Shown: piece by piece, positions 44,332 through 54,262 of the stretch | How the letters are laid out: each line of letters opens with the position of its first letter | Position numbering within the stretch: the first letter of the stretch is position 1 | Notes under the pieces: generated by a model | The model's input: the letters and a program-made list of their open reading frames with translations, nothing else | The model's database searches: none | What the model was told of the DNA's origin: nothing | Translations under genes and position numbers: made by a program | NCBI GenBank assembly: GCA_028699915.1 | Contig: JAQVTR010000007.1 | Coordinates: 1 to 58,101 of the forward strand | Source of the DNA: Fidelibacterota bacterium | GTDB lineage: Bacteria; Fidelibacterota; Fidelibacteria; Fidelibacterales; Fidelibacteraceae | Reading direction: 5' to 3' | DNA length: 58,101 bases

Positions 44332-45376
44332 CCAGATATCCCTTTTTTACGAGCAGTTCCGCATTTAAAATGGCGCAGCCGGCCGCGCCGCGTATCGTAT
44401 TGTGGGACAACACCGTAAATTTATAATCCAACACGGAGCAGTCGCGCAAGCGTCCGATGCTCACCGTCATTCCGCCGCCCAGGTCCCGGTGCAGTTTGGG
44501 CTGGGGATACGCCGCTTCATCAAAATACATCAAGGGCATATCGGGAGCGGATGGCAATGCCAGTTTTTGTGGTTCTGCGCGGAATTCCCGCCAGGCGGCG
44601 ATCATGTCCTCCTTTTTACAGCGCTGCTTGAGCTTGACGGCAACCGATTCGCTGTGACCGTCAATGACGGCTACCCGGTTGCATTGCGCGCTGACAATGA
44701 TATCTGCAAAATCCACTTTTCCGTCCTTGCAGCTGCCCAGGATTTTCAGGGTTTCGATCTGTATCTTTTCTTCTTCTCCTCCGATGTAAGGAATGACATT
44801 GTCGATAATATCCAGAGAAGATACGCCCGGGTAACCTGCGCCGCTCAGCGCTTGCAGGGTTACGACGGATACCTTTTCAAGTCCGAACGCATCTTGCAAA
44901 GGCTTTAGGGCCATTGCCAGCCCGATCGTTGAACAATTCGGGTTAGTAATGAGCTTCCCTCTGCTGCCCTGCTTTTCGATCAGGACCAGATGTTCCGGAT
45001 TAACCTCCGGGATCAGCAGCGGCACGTCTTCTTCCATGCGATGGTTCTTTGCATTGGAAATGACCACATAACCGGCTTTGGCAAAGGATTTTTCGACGGG
45101 TCCCGCAATTTCGGCATCCAGACCGCTAAAGACGATCCTGCAGGGCAACTTCGGCAGACAGGCGCTAACCGGCATAATCCCGATCCGGGGCGCCAGCGGC
45201 GTTTTCTGGAACCAGTTGACGGCATGACGATAGAGTTTCCCCTCCGAACGTTCCGATGCGGCAAGGGCCGTGATCCTGAACCAAGGGTGATCCTGCAGCA
45301 ATTCCACGAATTTTTGTCCAACACTCCCGGTGGCTCCGAGGATCCCGACCGGTATTTTTTCCTTGATCTTCAACAT
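44321..45376 (-). CDS. asd: Aspartate-semialdehyde dehydrogenase (archaeal/fungal-like type)
   Basis: NADP-dependent enzyme reducing aspartyl phosphate to aspartate semialdehyde. From the ATG at 45376 it has 351 residues, the Rossmann loop VGILGATGSVGQKF at 10-23, the catalytic Cys148 in TNPNCSTIGLA and GAGYPGVSSLDI near 185. The overall length and the NPNCST form fit the archaeal/fungal-type class rather than the E. coli type. A second in-frame ATG at 45394 is possible: GGA lies six bases upstream of it, whereas GGAG is eight bases from 45376. It follows thrA after about 30 bases and overlaps thrB. Confidence 0.93.
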   Translation of the reverse strand: MLKIKEKIPVGILGATGSVGQKFVELLQDHPWFRITALAASERSEGKLYRHAVNWFQKTPLAPRIGIMPVSACLPKLPCRIVFSGLDAEIAGPVEKSFAKAGYVVISNAKNHRMEEDVPLLIPEVNPEHLVLIEKQGSRGKLITNPNCSTIGLAMALKPLQDAFGLEKVSVVTLQALSGAGYPGVSSLDIIDNVIPYIGGEEEKIQIETLKILGSCKDGKVDFADIIVSAQCNRVAVIDGHSESVAVKLKQRCKKEDMIAAWREFRAEPQKLALPSAPDMPLMYFDEAAYPQPKLHRDLGGGMTVSIGRLRDCSVLDYKFTVLSHNTIRGAAGCAILNAELLVKKGYLDEH

Positions 45377-45407
45377 GTGCGCTTCTCCGTTCATGATCGT
45401 TCCGCTC

Positions 45408-47831
45408 TTAAGCCATTCGCATCACAGCACGTACATCAGCCAGGACTCCTGAGGCCGTCAGTTCCCCGCCGGCTCCCGCTCCCCGGATAATTAGCGGATT
45501 TTCGGCATAACGCCGGCTGTAAACAACTACAATATTGTCCGTTCCGCTGACATGATAAAAGGGATGTGCGGCATCAACGGCATCGATGCAGATGCGGACC
45601 TTTCCGTCTCCGATCTGAAGGATATAACGCAGCTTTTTCCCGGTCTTCGCACATTCCTGGACACGTTGCCGCCAGGCATTATCTTCCTGTTCCAGCGATG
45701 ACAGGAAGGCTTCAATATCCGCGATGGCTTCCAAATTTTCCGGGATCAGCTGCGGCGGACGGATATCCGCGGCTTCGCAATCATAGCCGATCTCCCGCGC
45801 GAGGATCAGTCCTTTGCGAAGGACATCCATTCCTTTCAGGTCCAGACGCGGGTCCGGTTCGGTATAGCCAAGATCCCGGGCCTTTCGAATGATCTCGCTG
45901 AATCTTCGGTCCCCGTCGAGCGAATTGAAAAGATAGCTTAAAGTCCCGGAAACCATTGCTTCGATGCGAAAGATCGTATCGCCGCTTTCCAGCAGATCCC
46001 GGATCGTGGAAATGACGGGCAAGGCAGCGCCGACGGTGGTTTCGTAACGGTAGTGGGCTCCGCTTTCACGACAAGCTTGTTTCAGAGAACGGTAATATTC
46101 CATATCTGCGGCATTCGCGATCTTGTTGGCGGTCACCAGAGAAATCCCCTTACGGAGTATTTCTGCGTAGCGGGACGCAATTTCCGCACTGGCACTGCAG
46201 TCCACACATATTTTACGCAGGGAGGGATCCGCTGCCATGGCTGCGATAAAATCGTCCATATTACTTTTTTGTCCCCGTTTTTCCAAAAGCCGCAATACTT
46301 CTCCTCCGGAAATACCCGCCGTATCGATGAACATTTTCCGGCTGTTGGCCAGGCCTTGCAGAGGAATGTCTTTCAGAAGTCCGATGAAGGCCGATCCAAC
46401 ATTTCCTGTACCGATCAGATACAGCGCCTGTTTTTTGCGCCTCCGGAACAGCGCGTCGTGCAGTGCATTGATGGCGGCTTTTTCGTCCTTACGGTCGATG
46501 ACGATCGAAATATTGCGTTCCGATGAGCCCTGAGAAATCACTTTGACATTGATCCCTTTATTTCCCAGTGCGCCAAAGATTGCGGCTGCGATCCCCGGAG
46601 TATGGCGCATTTTTTCACCGACAACGGCCAGAATGGTCGCATCGCGTTCGGGAAGGATCTCATCGATCAGTCCCGCAGATATTTCCAGCTGATAATTTTC
46701 TTTCAGAGCATGGAGGGCTATGTTGGTCTTTGCCGCTTCGATGGCGATGCAGATACTGTGTTCCGAAGAAGCCTGCGTAATGAGAATGATATTGATATCA
46801 TAGCGTGCCAGACATTCAAAGAGCCGTGCCAATATGCCCCTCTGGCCGATCATGCCACTACCCTGAATGCGCAGCAGGAAAATGTTTTCAATGGAAGCGA
46901 TCCCGGTTGCGGGATAATTGTTATATACGCCGCTTGCGGCGATGACGGTCCCGGAATTTCCAGGTTTGAAACTGTTCCGGATATGAATGGGAATGCCGGC
47001 GCGCATGGCGGGGATCATGGTCGGCGGAAAGATCACTTTAGCGCCGAAATGCGAGAGTTCCATGGCATCTTCGTAACAGATGCGGGACAGAGTAAATGCT
47101 TCCGGACAAATGCGCGGATTGGCGGTCATCACCCCATCCACATCGGTCCAGATGACAATGGCGTCAGCGCTGAGTGCAGCTCCGAGGATGGAGGCGGTAT
47201 AATCCGAACCGCTGCGGCCCAGCGTGGTGGTCTCCCCTTTTTCATTCGCCGCTATAAAGCCGGTAAAGATCCAGACCGGATCTTTATCCTTAACCCGGGC
47301 GCGTATTTTTGCATTGCTTTCCGTAAAATCGACATTGGCGGCAGAAAAACGGCTGTCGGTCAGGATGAGTTCCCGGGTATCGCAATGCAGGCCGTATCCC
47401 ATGCTTTCGCGGACCGCCGCCGCGACAATTACGGCACTCAGACGCTCTCCACAGCTGAGGATCAGATCTTTGGCGCCCGGCGTTATCTCACGCAACAAGT
47501 ACAAACCGTCCAGCTTATCGCGTAATTCCCGGAATATTTCCCGGACAGCGGCAAGCACAGCGGTTTTCTCTTCCCTGATTTCCAGTTCCGCGATCAGGGT
47601 CTCGTGCCGCAGAACCAGCGCTTCATAGCGGATAACATAGGCCTGCTTTTCCCCCCGGGCAGCTTCATCGCAAAGCTTGATCAGTTCATTGGTAATACCG
47701 CCCAGGGCGGAAACTACCGTCAAAACCTGCTGTCCGGCTTTGACTTCCTTTTCAATTAGGTCAAGGGCACGCCGGACACACTGTGCATCAGCCAGCGAAG
47801 TGCCTCCAAATTTATAAACGATACGTTTCAT
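45408..47831 (-). CDS. thrA: Bifunctional aspartokinase / homoserine dehydrogenase
   Basis: Catalyses the first and third steps of the threonine branch. From the ATG at 47831 (AGG five bases upstream) it has 807 residues. The kinase half begins VYKFGGTSLADAQ and has FIAANEKGETTTLGRSGSDYTA near 195. Two ACT-like regulatory segments follow, around residues 310-450 (e.g. VSQGSSERNISIVI). The dehydrogenase half starts with LIGTGNVGSAFIGLL near 470, then TANKIANAADMEYY near 570 and GTLSYLFNSLDGDRRFSE near 645. Threonine feedback inhibition is expected for the family. It heads the operon. Confidence 0.95.
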   Translation of the reverse strand: MKRIVYKFGGTSLADAQCVRRALDLIEKEVKAGQQVLTVVSALGGITNELIKLCDEAARGEKQAYVIRYEALVLRHETLIAELEIREEKTAVLAAVREIFRELRDKLDGLYLLREITPGAKDLILSCGERLSAVIVAAAVRESMGYGLHCDTRELILTDSRFSAANVDFTESNAKIRARVKDKDPVWIFTGFIAANEKGETTTLGRSGSDYTASILGAALSADAIVIWTDVDGVMTANPRICPEAFTLSRICYEDAMELSHFGAKVIFPPTMIPAMRAGIPIHIRNSFKPGNSGTVIAASGVYNNYPATGIASIENIFLLRIQGSGMIGQRGILARLFECLARYDINIILITQASSEHSICIAIEAAKTNIALHALKENYQLEISAGLIDEILPERDATILAVVGEKMRHTPGIAAAIFGALGNKGINVKVISQGSSERNISIVIDRKDEKAAINALHDALFRRRKKQALYLIGTGNVGSAFIGLLKDIPLQGLANSRKMFIDTAGISGGEVLRLLEKRGQKSNMDDFIAAMAADPSLRKICVDCSASAEIASRYAEILRKGISLVTANKIANAADMEYYRSLKQACRESGAHYRYETTVGAALPVISTIRDLLESGDTIFRIEAMVSGTLSYLFNSLDGDRRFSEIIRKARDLGYTEPDPRLDLKGMDVLRKGLILAREIGYDCEAADIRPPQLIPENLEAIADIEAFLSSLEQEDNAWRQRVQECAKTGKKLRYILQIGDGKVRICIDAVDAAHPFYHVSGTDNIVVVYSRRYAENPLIIRGAGAGGELTASGVLADVRAVMRMA

Positions 47832-47859
47832 TCTAACCTGCATTTTTTATATTGGGCAT

Positions 47860-47888
47860 AAAATAGATATTTTATCGGTGTTTAGCAA
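47860..47888 (-). promoter_or_regulatory. Candidate promoter of thrA-asd-thrB
   Basis: On the minus strand TTGCTA (47883-47888) and TATTTT (47860-47865) are separated by 17 bases, ending about 30 bases before the thrA ATG. The upstream gap is AT-rich. No attenuator leader peptide with threonine codons is evident. Confidence 0.5.
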
Positions 47889-48003
47889 AATATTATGAAT
47901 AAAATTCGCGATATTGCATAAAATAATTAATTTTTAAGTTCCTTGATAAAAAAACCATTTTCCGTTCATTGAATTTCGGAGGCGGGGGCTTATTTTGAAA
48001 TTC

Positions 48004-48762
48004 CTATTCTTCAACGATTATAAATGTCCACATCGGCACATCTTCGGGTCCCTCAAAGTTATTTACATAATCCAGTCCCGTGGTCCACAGACTGTCTCCG
48101 TCAAGATCATGCCACTGAAATGTGAAATCCGTCCATTTGCTGTCCTCTGCCCCGCCTTTCCAGTAAATGGTGGTCCTTCTGCCTGCATTGACGCTGAACG
48201 GCGCAATACTTTCAGCTGCTGACATCAGCTGAAAACCTTCATCGTTGTGAATAAAACTCCCGTTATGTGAAAAATAATTCAGCACCAGGCTGCTGTCGGA
48301 GGCTGCACTTTCGGAAAGTGAAGAGGGCATTTCAACAATTTTTGTCGTGTCGTCCACATATGCCGCAATGCGAAGAACCTCATTTCTAAAAACTATTTTT
48401 ATAGAGTAATATTCACCAGCAGGAATATCTTCAGCGATCATTTCATATTCGTTCATATACTTTAATCCCTCACTGACACCCAGCTTTTGCCACGTAAACA
48501 TATCCGATATTCCGGTATCGACCGTTTCCTGTGAGATCCAGATCTCGTGAATATTGAATTTCATATTCCATGAATACATGGTATGAGTAGCTTCAGCATT
48601 GATTTGTGAGGCAATAGATTGCGAAAGCTTAGTCATCACATTTTCCGGTATGGTATTAACACCTTTAAAAGTTACCGTCCCCGTTTCGGAGTGATCAAAA
48701 AGATTACATGACAAAAGCAACAATACAAAAATTACGCTAAAGAAGTAATAAAACCGTTTCAT
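48004..48762 (-). CDS. Hypothetical lipoprotein
   Basis: A 252-residue lipoprotein. The signal ends LLLLSC with Cys19 as the lipidation site. The mature part has no family I recognise; it contains HEIWISQETVDTG, EDIPAGEYYSIKIVFRNE and a C-terminal WHDLDGDSLWTTGLDYV that looks calcium-binding-like. The IPAGEYYSIKI pattern is common in beta-sandwich DUF4382-like proteins, but the match is only suggestive. GGAG precedes the ATG. It lies upstream of thrA on the same strand, about 170 bases before it, with its own start region. Confidence 0.75.
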   Translation of the reverse strand: MKRFYYFFSVIFVLLLLSCNLFDHSETGTVTFKGVNTIPENVMTKLSQSIASQINAEATHTMYSWNMKFNIHEIWISQETVDTGISDMFTWQKLGVSEGLKYMNEYEMIAEDIPAGEYYSIKIVFRNEVLRIAAYVDDTTKIVEMPSSLSESAASDSSLVLNYFSHNGSFIHNDEGFQLMSAAESIAPFSVNAGRRTTIYWKGGAEDSKWTDFTFQWHDLDGDSLWTTGLDYVNNFEGPEDVPMWTFIIVEE

Positions 48763-48997
48763 GTTTTTCTCCTTTATTGAACTTATGGAAGTATACTAAT
48801 AATAAATTTAAAATGCAATGCGATAGTCAAACCGATGGTTCATAACTTAAATCAAGTTCAGTTCCCCTGTCCAACACCTCGACACCTCGACAATCTTTTG
48901 ATGTCCAATCCGCTGATACCGGACGATTCCTGTTCCGCATTGTGCTATTTTAAGGGCAAGTATTTCAGCTTTCATTAATCCTTAGGAGGAAATGAAC

Positions 48998-50041
48998 ATG
49001 CAGAAAAAAAAGCGTATTCTTATTACCGGAGCGGGCGGAACGATCGGAATGGCATTACTGAAAGAGATCTTTCAAAGCAAGCGGGATTATGAAATCAATG
49101 TTTTTGACATAAAGACCAAAGCCTTGCAGCGCCGGTTTTCCACTTATAAAGACAAAATTCATACTTTCTGGGGAGATATTTCACAGCCGGGCGACCTCGA
49201 TGAAGCCTGTCGCGAACGCGATGTGGTCATTCATCTGGCCGCATTGATCCCCCCAAAAGCCGATGAATTCCCCGCACTGGCACAGCGGGTAAATGAAGAA
49301 GGCACCCGGAATCTCATCCGCACTCTGGAAAGGCTCTCCCCCGGGGCTTTCCTGTTGTATGCCTCTTCGATCGCCGTTTACGGTGACCGCCTGAACGATC
49401 CGGACATCCGTGTTACGGATCCCCTGAAATGCAGTAAGGGCGACATGTATGCACGAACCAAGATCAATGCGGAGAAACTGATCCAAAATTCCTCCTTGAA
49501 CTGGAGCATTTTTCGTCTGACCGCGATCATGGGGGTCAACAATCACAAAATCAGCAAATTGATGTTCCACATGCCGCTGAACACCCCAATGGAGATCGCC
49601 ACGCCGGAAGATACGGCAAGGGCTTATGCCAATGCAATTGAACATACGGCGCAGTTGTCACATAGAATTTTCAATCTCAGCGGCGGATCCGTCTGCCGCA
49701 TTCAATACAATGACTTCCTTGCCCGTTCATTTAAGATCTTCGGCCTCGGCAAACTCAATTTTCCCCGCAATGCCTTTGCCGGAAAGAATTTCCACTGCGC
49801 TTATTATGCCGACGGAGATGAGCTGGAGGATATCCTGCATTTTCGGCGTGACAGTATCGAAAGCTATTTTTCGAGGGTCAAACGTTCGATATCATCGGCG
49901 CAACGCAACATCACGGGAATGTTCCGCATGCTGATCAAAAAACAGTTGCTTAAGCAGTCGGAACCCCTGCAGGCCGTTCGCAGACACGACGTCCCTTTGA
50001 TACAGCGTTTTTTTGGCAAGGAGATCCGTTCCGCGAAGTAA
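48998..50041 (+). CDS. NAD-dependent epimerase/dehydratase (extended SDR)
   Basis: A 347-residue extended short-chain dehydrogenase. The Rossmann loop is ITGAGGTIGM, near residue 9. The catalytic-type Y-x-x-x-K motif is YARTKINAEKLI near 150. VIHLAALIPP near 72 and LYASSIAVYGD near 118 are typical of nucleotide-sugar epimerases. The ATG at 48998 is preferred, as AGGAGG is eight bases away, while a first ATG at 48992 is only two bases from it. The C-terminal 100 residues are basic and atypical. Substrate is unknown. Confidence 0.85.
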   Translation: MQKKKRILITGAGGTIGMALLKEIFQSKRDYEINVFDIKTKALQRRFSTYKDKIHTFWGDISQPGDLDEACRERDVVIHLAALIPPKADEFPALAQRVNEEGTRNLIRTLERLSPGAFLLYASSIAVYGDRLNDPDIRVTDPLKCSKGDMYARTKINAEKLIQNSSLNWSIFRLTAIMGVNNHKISKLMFHMPLNTPMEIATPEDTARAYANAIEHTAQLSHRIFNLSGGSVCRIQYNDFLARSFKIFGLGKLNFPRNAFAGKNFHCAYYADGDELEDILHFRRDSIESYFSRVKRSISSAQRNITGMFRMLIKKQLLKQSEPLQAVRRHDVPLIQRFFGKEIRSAK

Positions 50042-50106
50042 TGCGGACCCTGATAAAAACCTGTTTTCCCTCACTGACCGTTCTATCCGTTTAAGGTAGA
50101 ATCCGT

Positions 50107-50134
50107 TTGATTTTAACTTAATTTTACGTATAAT
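50107..50134 (+). promoter_or_regulatory. Strong candidate promoter for the SMP-30 gene
   Basis: TTGATT (50107-50112) and a perfect TATAAT (50129-50134) are separated by 16 bases, 26 bases before the ATG at 50161. It would drive the SMP-30, and possibly trxB, genes separately from the epimerase. Confidence 0.6.
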
Positions 50135-50160
50135 TCACAATGATAATACAAGGGCAAAAA

Positions 50161-51069
50161 ATGAAAAAATCCTTTTTTGTTTTTATGGGTCTCATGCTTG
50201 TTCTGCTTCTTGTCTTTATCCTGATCTTCTCCTGCAGTTCCCGAAGATATTTCAGCGGAGATTTTCAACTTGTGGCTGAAGGGCTGAATTTTCCGGAAGG
50301 CCCTGCATACTTCCGGGACAGGCTGGTTTTTTCCAACTGCTACGGCGGCTGGATCGGGAATATGCAAATGAACATGCTCGATACGCTGATAAGTGAAAAA
50401 GACGGACTTGTCAATACGAACGGTACCGTTTTTGACGGGGAAGGCAATCTTTATATTTGCGAATACGGAAAACCCGCCATTCTCAAATACAGTCCGGAGG
50501 GAAATCTGAGCATCCTGAGTGAGAGCGATCAAGGCGGCAAACGTTTCAACCGTCCCAATGACATAACAATATCGCCTTCCGGCATGCTCTATTTTACCGA
50601 TCCCAAATCCTATAGCCGGGATCTGCATGACGGACGACTGTTCCGTATCGATCCGCGTAGCGGCGAGACCGTCTGGCTGATCGAAGGCTTACAATTCCCA
50701 AACGGGCTGTGTTTTTCACCTAAGGGCGATATTTTGTACGTGGGCGAATCTGTAAATAAGAATATTCTCAAAATTGACTGCAGGCTGGGCATTCTTGATA
50801 CGCTCATCACCTTGCCGGCGGGCAACCGGGATCCCGACGGGATGGATTGCGATGTAGAAGGAAACCTTTACATTGCCTATTTTGGCGGCGGAATGATCTA
50901 TGTCGTTTCTCCGCAGGGAATCCTGCTGGACAGCCTTGCGACACCGGGAAGAAAACCCAGTAACGTGGAATTTGGCGGCGAAGATATGAAAACGCTGTAT
51001 GTTACCGAATGCGAGACAAACGCGGTTTATGCCATTCGCACAAACCGTGCGGGACTTAAAAAACAGTAA
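50161..51069 (+). CDS. SMP-30/gluconolactonase-like lipoprotein
   Basis: A 302-residue protein from the ATG at 50161, with AAGGGC five bases upstream. A long signal anchor ends in FSC (Cys25), a lipobox. The rest is a six-bladed propeller of the SMP-30/gluconolactonase type: EGLNFPEGPAYF near 42, NGTVFDGEGNLYICEYG near 90, RPNDITISPSGMLYFTDP near 130, LQFPNGLCFSPKGDILYVGE near 180 and RDPDGMDCDVEGNLYIAYF near 220. Expected metal ligands are the Glu in FPEGP and the Asn/Asp in RPND and DPDGM. Likely a lactonase; substrate unknown. trxB begins about 10 bases after it. Confidence 0.88.
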   Translation: MKKSFFVFMGLMLVLLLVFILIFSCSSRRYFSGDFQLVAEGLNFPEGPAYFRDRLVFSNCYGGWIGNMQMNMLDTLISEKDGLVNTNGTVFDGEGNLYICEYGKPAILKYSPEGNLSILSESDQGGKRFNRPNDITISPSGMLYFTDPKSYSRDLHDGRLFRIDPRSGETVWLIEGLQFPNGLCFSPKGDILYVGESVNKNILKIDCRLGILDTLITLPAGNRDPDGMDCDVEGNLYIAYFGGGMIYVVSPQGILLDSLATPGRKPSNVEFGGEDMKTLYVTECETNAVYAIRTNRAGLKKQ

Positions 51070-51080
51070 AAGGACCTAAA

Positions 51081-52022
51081 ATGGGAAAACGCCATAAAAT
51101 TATTATTGTCGGCAGCGGGCCTTCGGGGCTGACAGCGGCAATTTATGCAGCACGCGCCGGTTTGCAGCCCTTGATCTTTGAAGGTGCACAACCCGGCGGA
51201 CAGTTGACCACCACCACTGAAATTGAGAATTATCCGGGTTTCCCCGAGGGGATCAGCGGCCCGGAACTTATGGACAAAATGCGGGAACAGGCTCTGCGCT
51301 TCGGCGCCGAAAGCCTCTTCCGCACCGTAACAGAGGTCGACCTTTCTCAAAAACCTTTCCGGATCCGTGATGATGAAGAAGAAAGCTACGAGGCAGAAAC
51401 ACTGATCATTTCCACGGGCGCCAGCGCCAAATATCTGGGACTTGAGTCCGAGAGCCGGCTAAAGGGATACGGTGTCAGCGCCTGTGCCACCTGCGACGGT
51501 TTTTTCTACAAAGATAAGGATATCGTTGTGGTGGGCGGCGGAGATACAGCTCTGGAAGAAGCCTTATATCTGACGCATTTCGGGAAGACGGTTACTATCA
51601 TTCACCGCCGGGACGAATTCCGCGCCTCGAAATTCATGGCCAAAAAAGCATTAAACAATCCGAAGATCCGGATCAAATGGGATTCCGTCGTCGAAGAGGT
51701 GCTGGGCGAATCCGGTCCCACAGGTGTAACGGGCGTCCGCATCCGAAATGTCAAAACCGGAAAGAAGGAAGATCTGCCCTGCTCCGGTTTCTTTGTAGCC
51801 ATCGGCCATCATCCGAATACGGAACTCTTCAGCGATTATCTCGAACAGGATGAAATCGGGTATATCATCACCAAAGGGAAATCAACACAGACCAGCATCC
51901 CGGGTGTTTTTGCCTGCGGCGATGTTCAGGATCCCGTTTACCGGCAGGCGGTCAGCGCTGCAGGTTCGGGCTGTATGGCGGCGATGGACGCCGAACGCTG
52001 GCTCTCGGAACAGGAGCCATAG
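51081..52022 (+). CDS. trxB: Thioredoxin reductase
   Basis: FAD-dependent NADPH:thioredoxin reductase, 313 residues. The FAD loop is IIIVGSGPSGLTAA at 7-20, the redox pair Cys135-A-T-Cys138 in ACATCDGF, the NADPH loop VVVGGGDTALEEAL near 150 and VFACGDVQDPVYRQAVSAAGSG near 280. AAAGGA precedes the ATG. Length and motifs are standard low-molecular-weight TrxB. It follows the SMP-30 gene and precedes eno by about 70 bases. Confidence 0.96.
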   Translation: MGKRHKIIIVGSGPSGLTAAIYAARAGLQPLIFEGAQPGGQLTTTTEIENYPGFPEGISGPELMDKMREQALRFGAESLFRTVTEVDLSQKPFRIRDDEEESYEAETLIISTGASAKYLGLESESRLKGYGVSACATCDGFFYKDKDIVVVGGGDTALEEALYLTHFGKTVTIIHRRDEFRASKFMAKKALNNPKIRIKWDSVVEEVLGESGPTGVTGVRIRNVKTGKKEDLPCSGFFVAIGHHPNTELFSDYLEQDEIGYIITKGKSTQTSIPGVFACGDVQDPVYRQAVSAAGSGCMAAMDAERWLSEQEP

Positions 52023-52087
52023 TTTTCCTTTTGAAACCCCGTATCAATGCTTTAAATTACGCCGGAAATATAAAAAAATGGAGGTAA

Positions 52088-53380
<1,293 letters not shown>

Positions 53381-53394
53381 ATACGGATCATATC

Positions 53395-53427
53395 GCCGGG
53401 AGCGGGGATATCTCTCCGCTCCCCGGC
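53395..53427 (+). other. Intercistronic hairpin between eno and ftsB
   Basis: Fourteen pairs with one bulged C (53421) and one G-U pair form between 53395-53408 and 53413-53427, leaving a TATC loop. The stem ends eight bases before the ftsB ATG. Only AAAAAT, no U-tract, follows. The loop-proximal core CGGGGATATCTCTCCG matches the murE-murF hairpin core at 14 of 16 positions. Confidence 0.75.
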
Positions 53428-53435
53428 CATTAAAA

Positions 53436-53744
53436 ATGAGTCTGAAGCTTGAAAAAAATTCTCCCTTTACTACGCCGGTGCGTATTAAGATCCTGCTTAT
53501 TCTGTTAATTCTGTGCTTTGCCTTACTGATCCTGAACAAAAACGGGATCATTTCCCTTTTTAAGGAAAAACAGATCCAGCAAACGCTTGTGGAAGAAAAA
53601 CTTCTTCTGGAACAGAGCCAAAATTCCCTTAAAGAGGAAAAGGAAAAATTACTGAACGATAAGCAGCATATTGAAAAGATCGCAAGAGAACAATATAATA
53701 TGGTATTCCCCGGTGAAACCGTGTATAAGGTCATCGAAGAATGA
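53436..53744 (+). CDS. ftsB: FtsB/DivIC-like septum protein
   Basis: A 102-residue bitopic protein: basic start, one membrane helix about 17-34 (IKILLILLILCFALLIL), then a coiled coil about 40-85 (EKQIQQTLVEEKLLLEQSQ) and the IEKIAREQYNMVFPGETVYKV tail that characterises FtsB/DivIC. It would pair with FtsL and FtsQ from the dcw cluster. The eno-ftsB arrangement is shared by many bacteria. No Shine-Dalgarno separates the ATG from the preceding hairpin. Confidence 0.88.
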   Translation: MSLKLEKNSPFTTPVRIKILLILLILCFALLILNKNGIISLFKEKQIQQTLVEEKLLLEQSQNSLKEEKEKLLNDKQHIEKIAREQYNMVFPGETVYKVIEE

Positions 53745-53753
53745 TCCGTCGCC

Positions 53754-53780
53754 GGGATATTCTCCACTCAAAAATATCCC
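53754..53780 (+). terminator. Possible terminator after ftsB
   Basis: GGGATATT (53754-53761) pairs with AATATCCC (53773-53780) around an 11-base loop, ten bases after the stop codon. The T-tract is missing (CTTGAATTTC follows), so function as a terminator is uncertain. Confidence 0.35.
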
Positions 53781-53792
53781 CTTGAATTTCGC

Positions 53793-53822
53793 TTTGATCA
53801 TTTACATTTGATCAAATATTCA
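53793..53822 (+). promoter_or_regulatory. Promoter with repeated TTTGATCA elements before the antiporter cluster
   Basis: TTTGATCA occurs twice, at 53793-53800 and 53807-53814, a 14-base period, and the second extends to the palindrome TTTGATCAAA. TTGATC at 53794-53799 and TATTCA at 53817-53822 form a -35/-10 pair with a 17-base spacer. The repeats therefore overlap the promoter and look like an operator. The first gene starts 30 bases later. Confidence 0.5.
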
Positions 53823-53851
53823 CTATCTTCAGCCGGTTTGGGAGTGCTGAA

Positions 53852-54262
53852 ATGAATCAAAGCATCAAATATCCGGATCACGATGTACCGTCACTGTGGT
53901 TTCGCATACGTTTTTATATCATCATTTTTCTGCTGACCGGATTATTGCTGGCATTGATGATGATGCTGAACCATGCCGCCTATCTGCGAGAAAATGCGGT
54001 CCCGGCCATGATCAGCATGCTGAATGCGCTTACGGCATATATCATTGCAAAACGCAAGGAAAAAAATGCGGCAGATTACAAAAAGATCATGAAGCATGTT
54101 TACATAGTAACGCTTGCCCGCTATATTTTTATGACTTCCCTCATCCTTATCCTGATCCTTGGCAAATTTGTGGAAGCCCTGCCCTTTATTTTCTCATTCA
54201 TCGCTTTCTATGTTCTTCATCAGATCATTGTGATCCGCATACTGCAACTGGAAACAAAATGA
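53852..54262 (+). CDS. Small integral membrane protein
   Basis: A 136-residue protein with about four hydrophobic segments (about 20-42, 50-66, 85-103 and 107-132) joined by short basic loops such as IAKRKEKNAADYKK. Size and layout recall AtpI-like proteins (ATP synthase protein I), but no ATP synthase gene is nearby. Its stop overlaps the antiporter ATG (ATGA), so it is translationally coupled to the antiporter-EIIA gene and may be an accessory subunit. The start has no strong Shine-Dalgarno (GGGAGTGCTGAA). Confidence 0.75.
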   Translation: MNQSIKYPDHDVPSLWFRIRFYIIIFLLTGLLLALMMMLNHAAYLRENAVPAMISMLNALTAYIIAKRKEKNAADYKKIMKHVYIVTLARYIFMTSLILILILGKFVEALPFIFSFIAFYVLHQIIVIRILQLETK

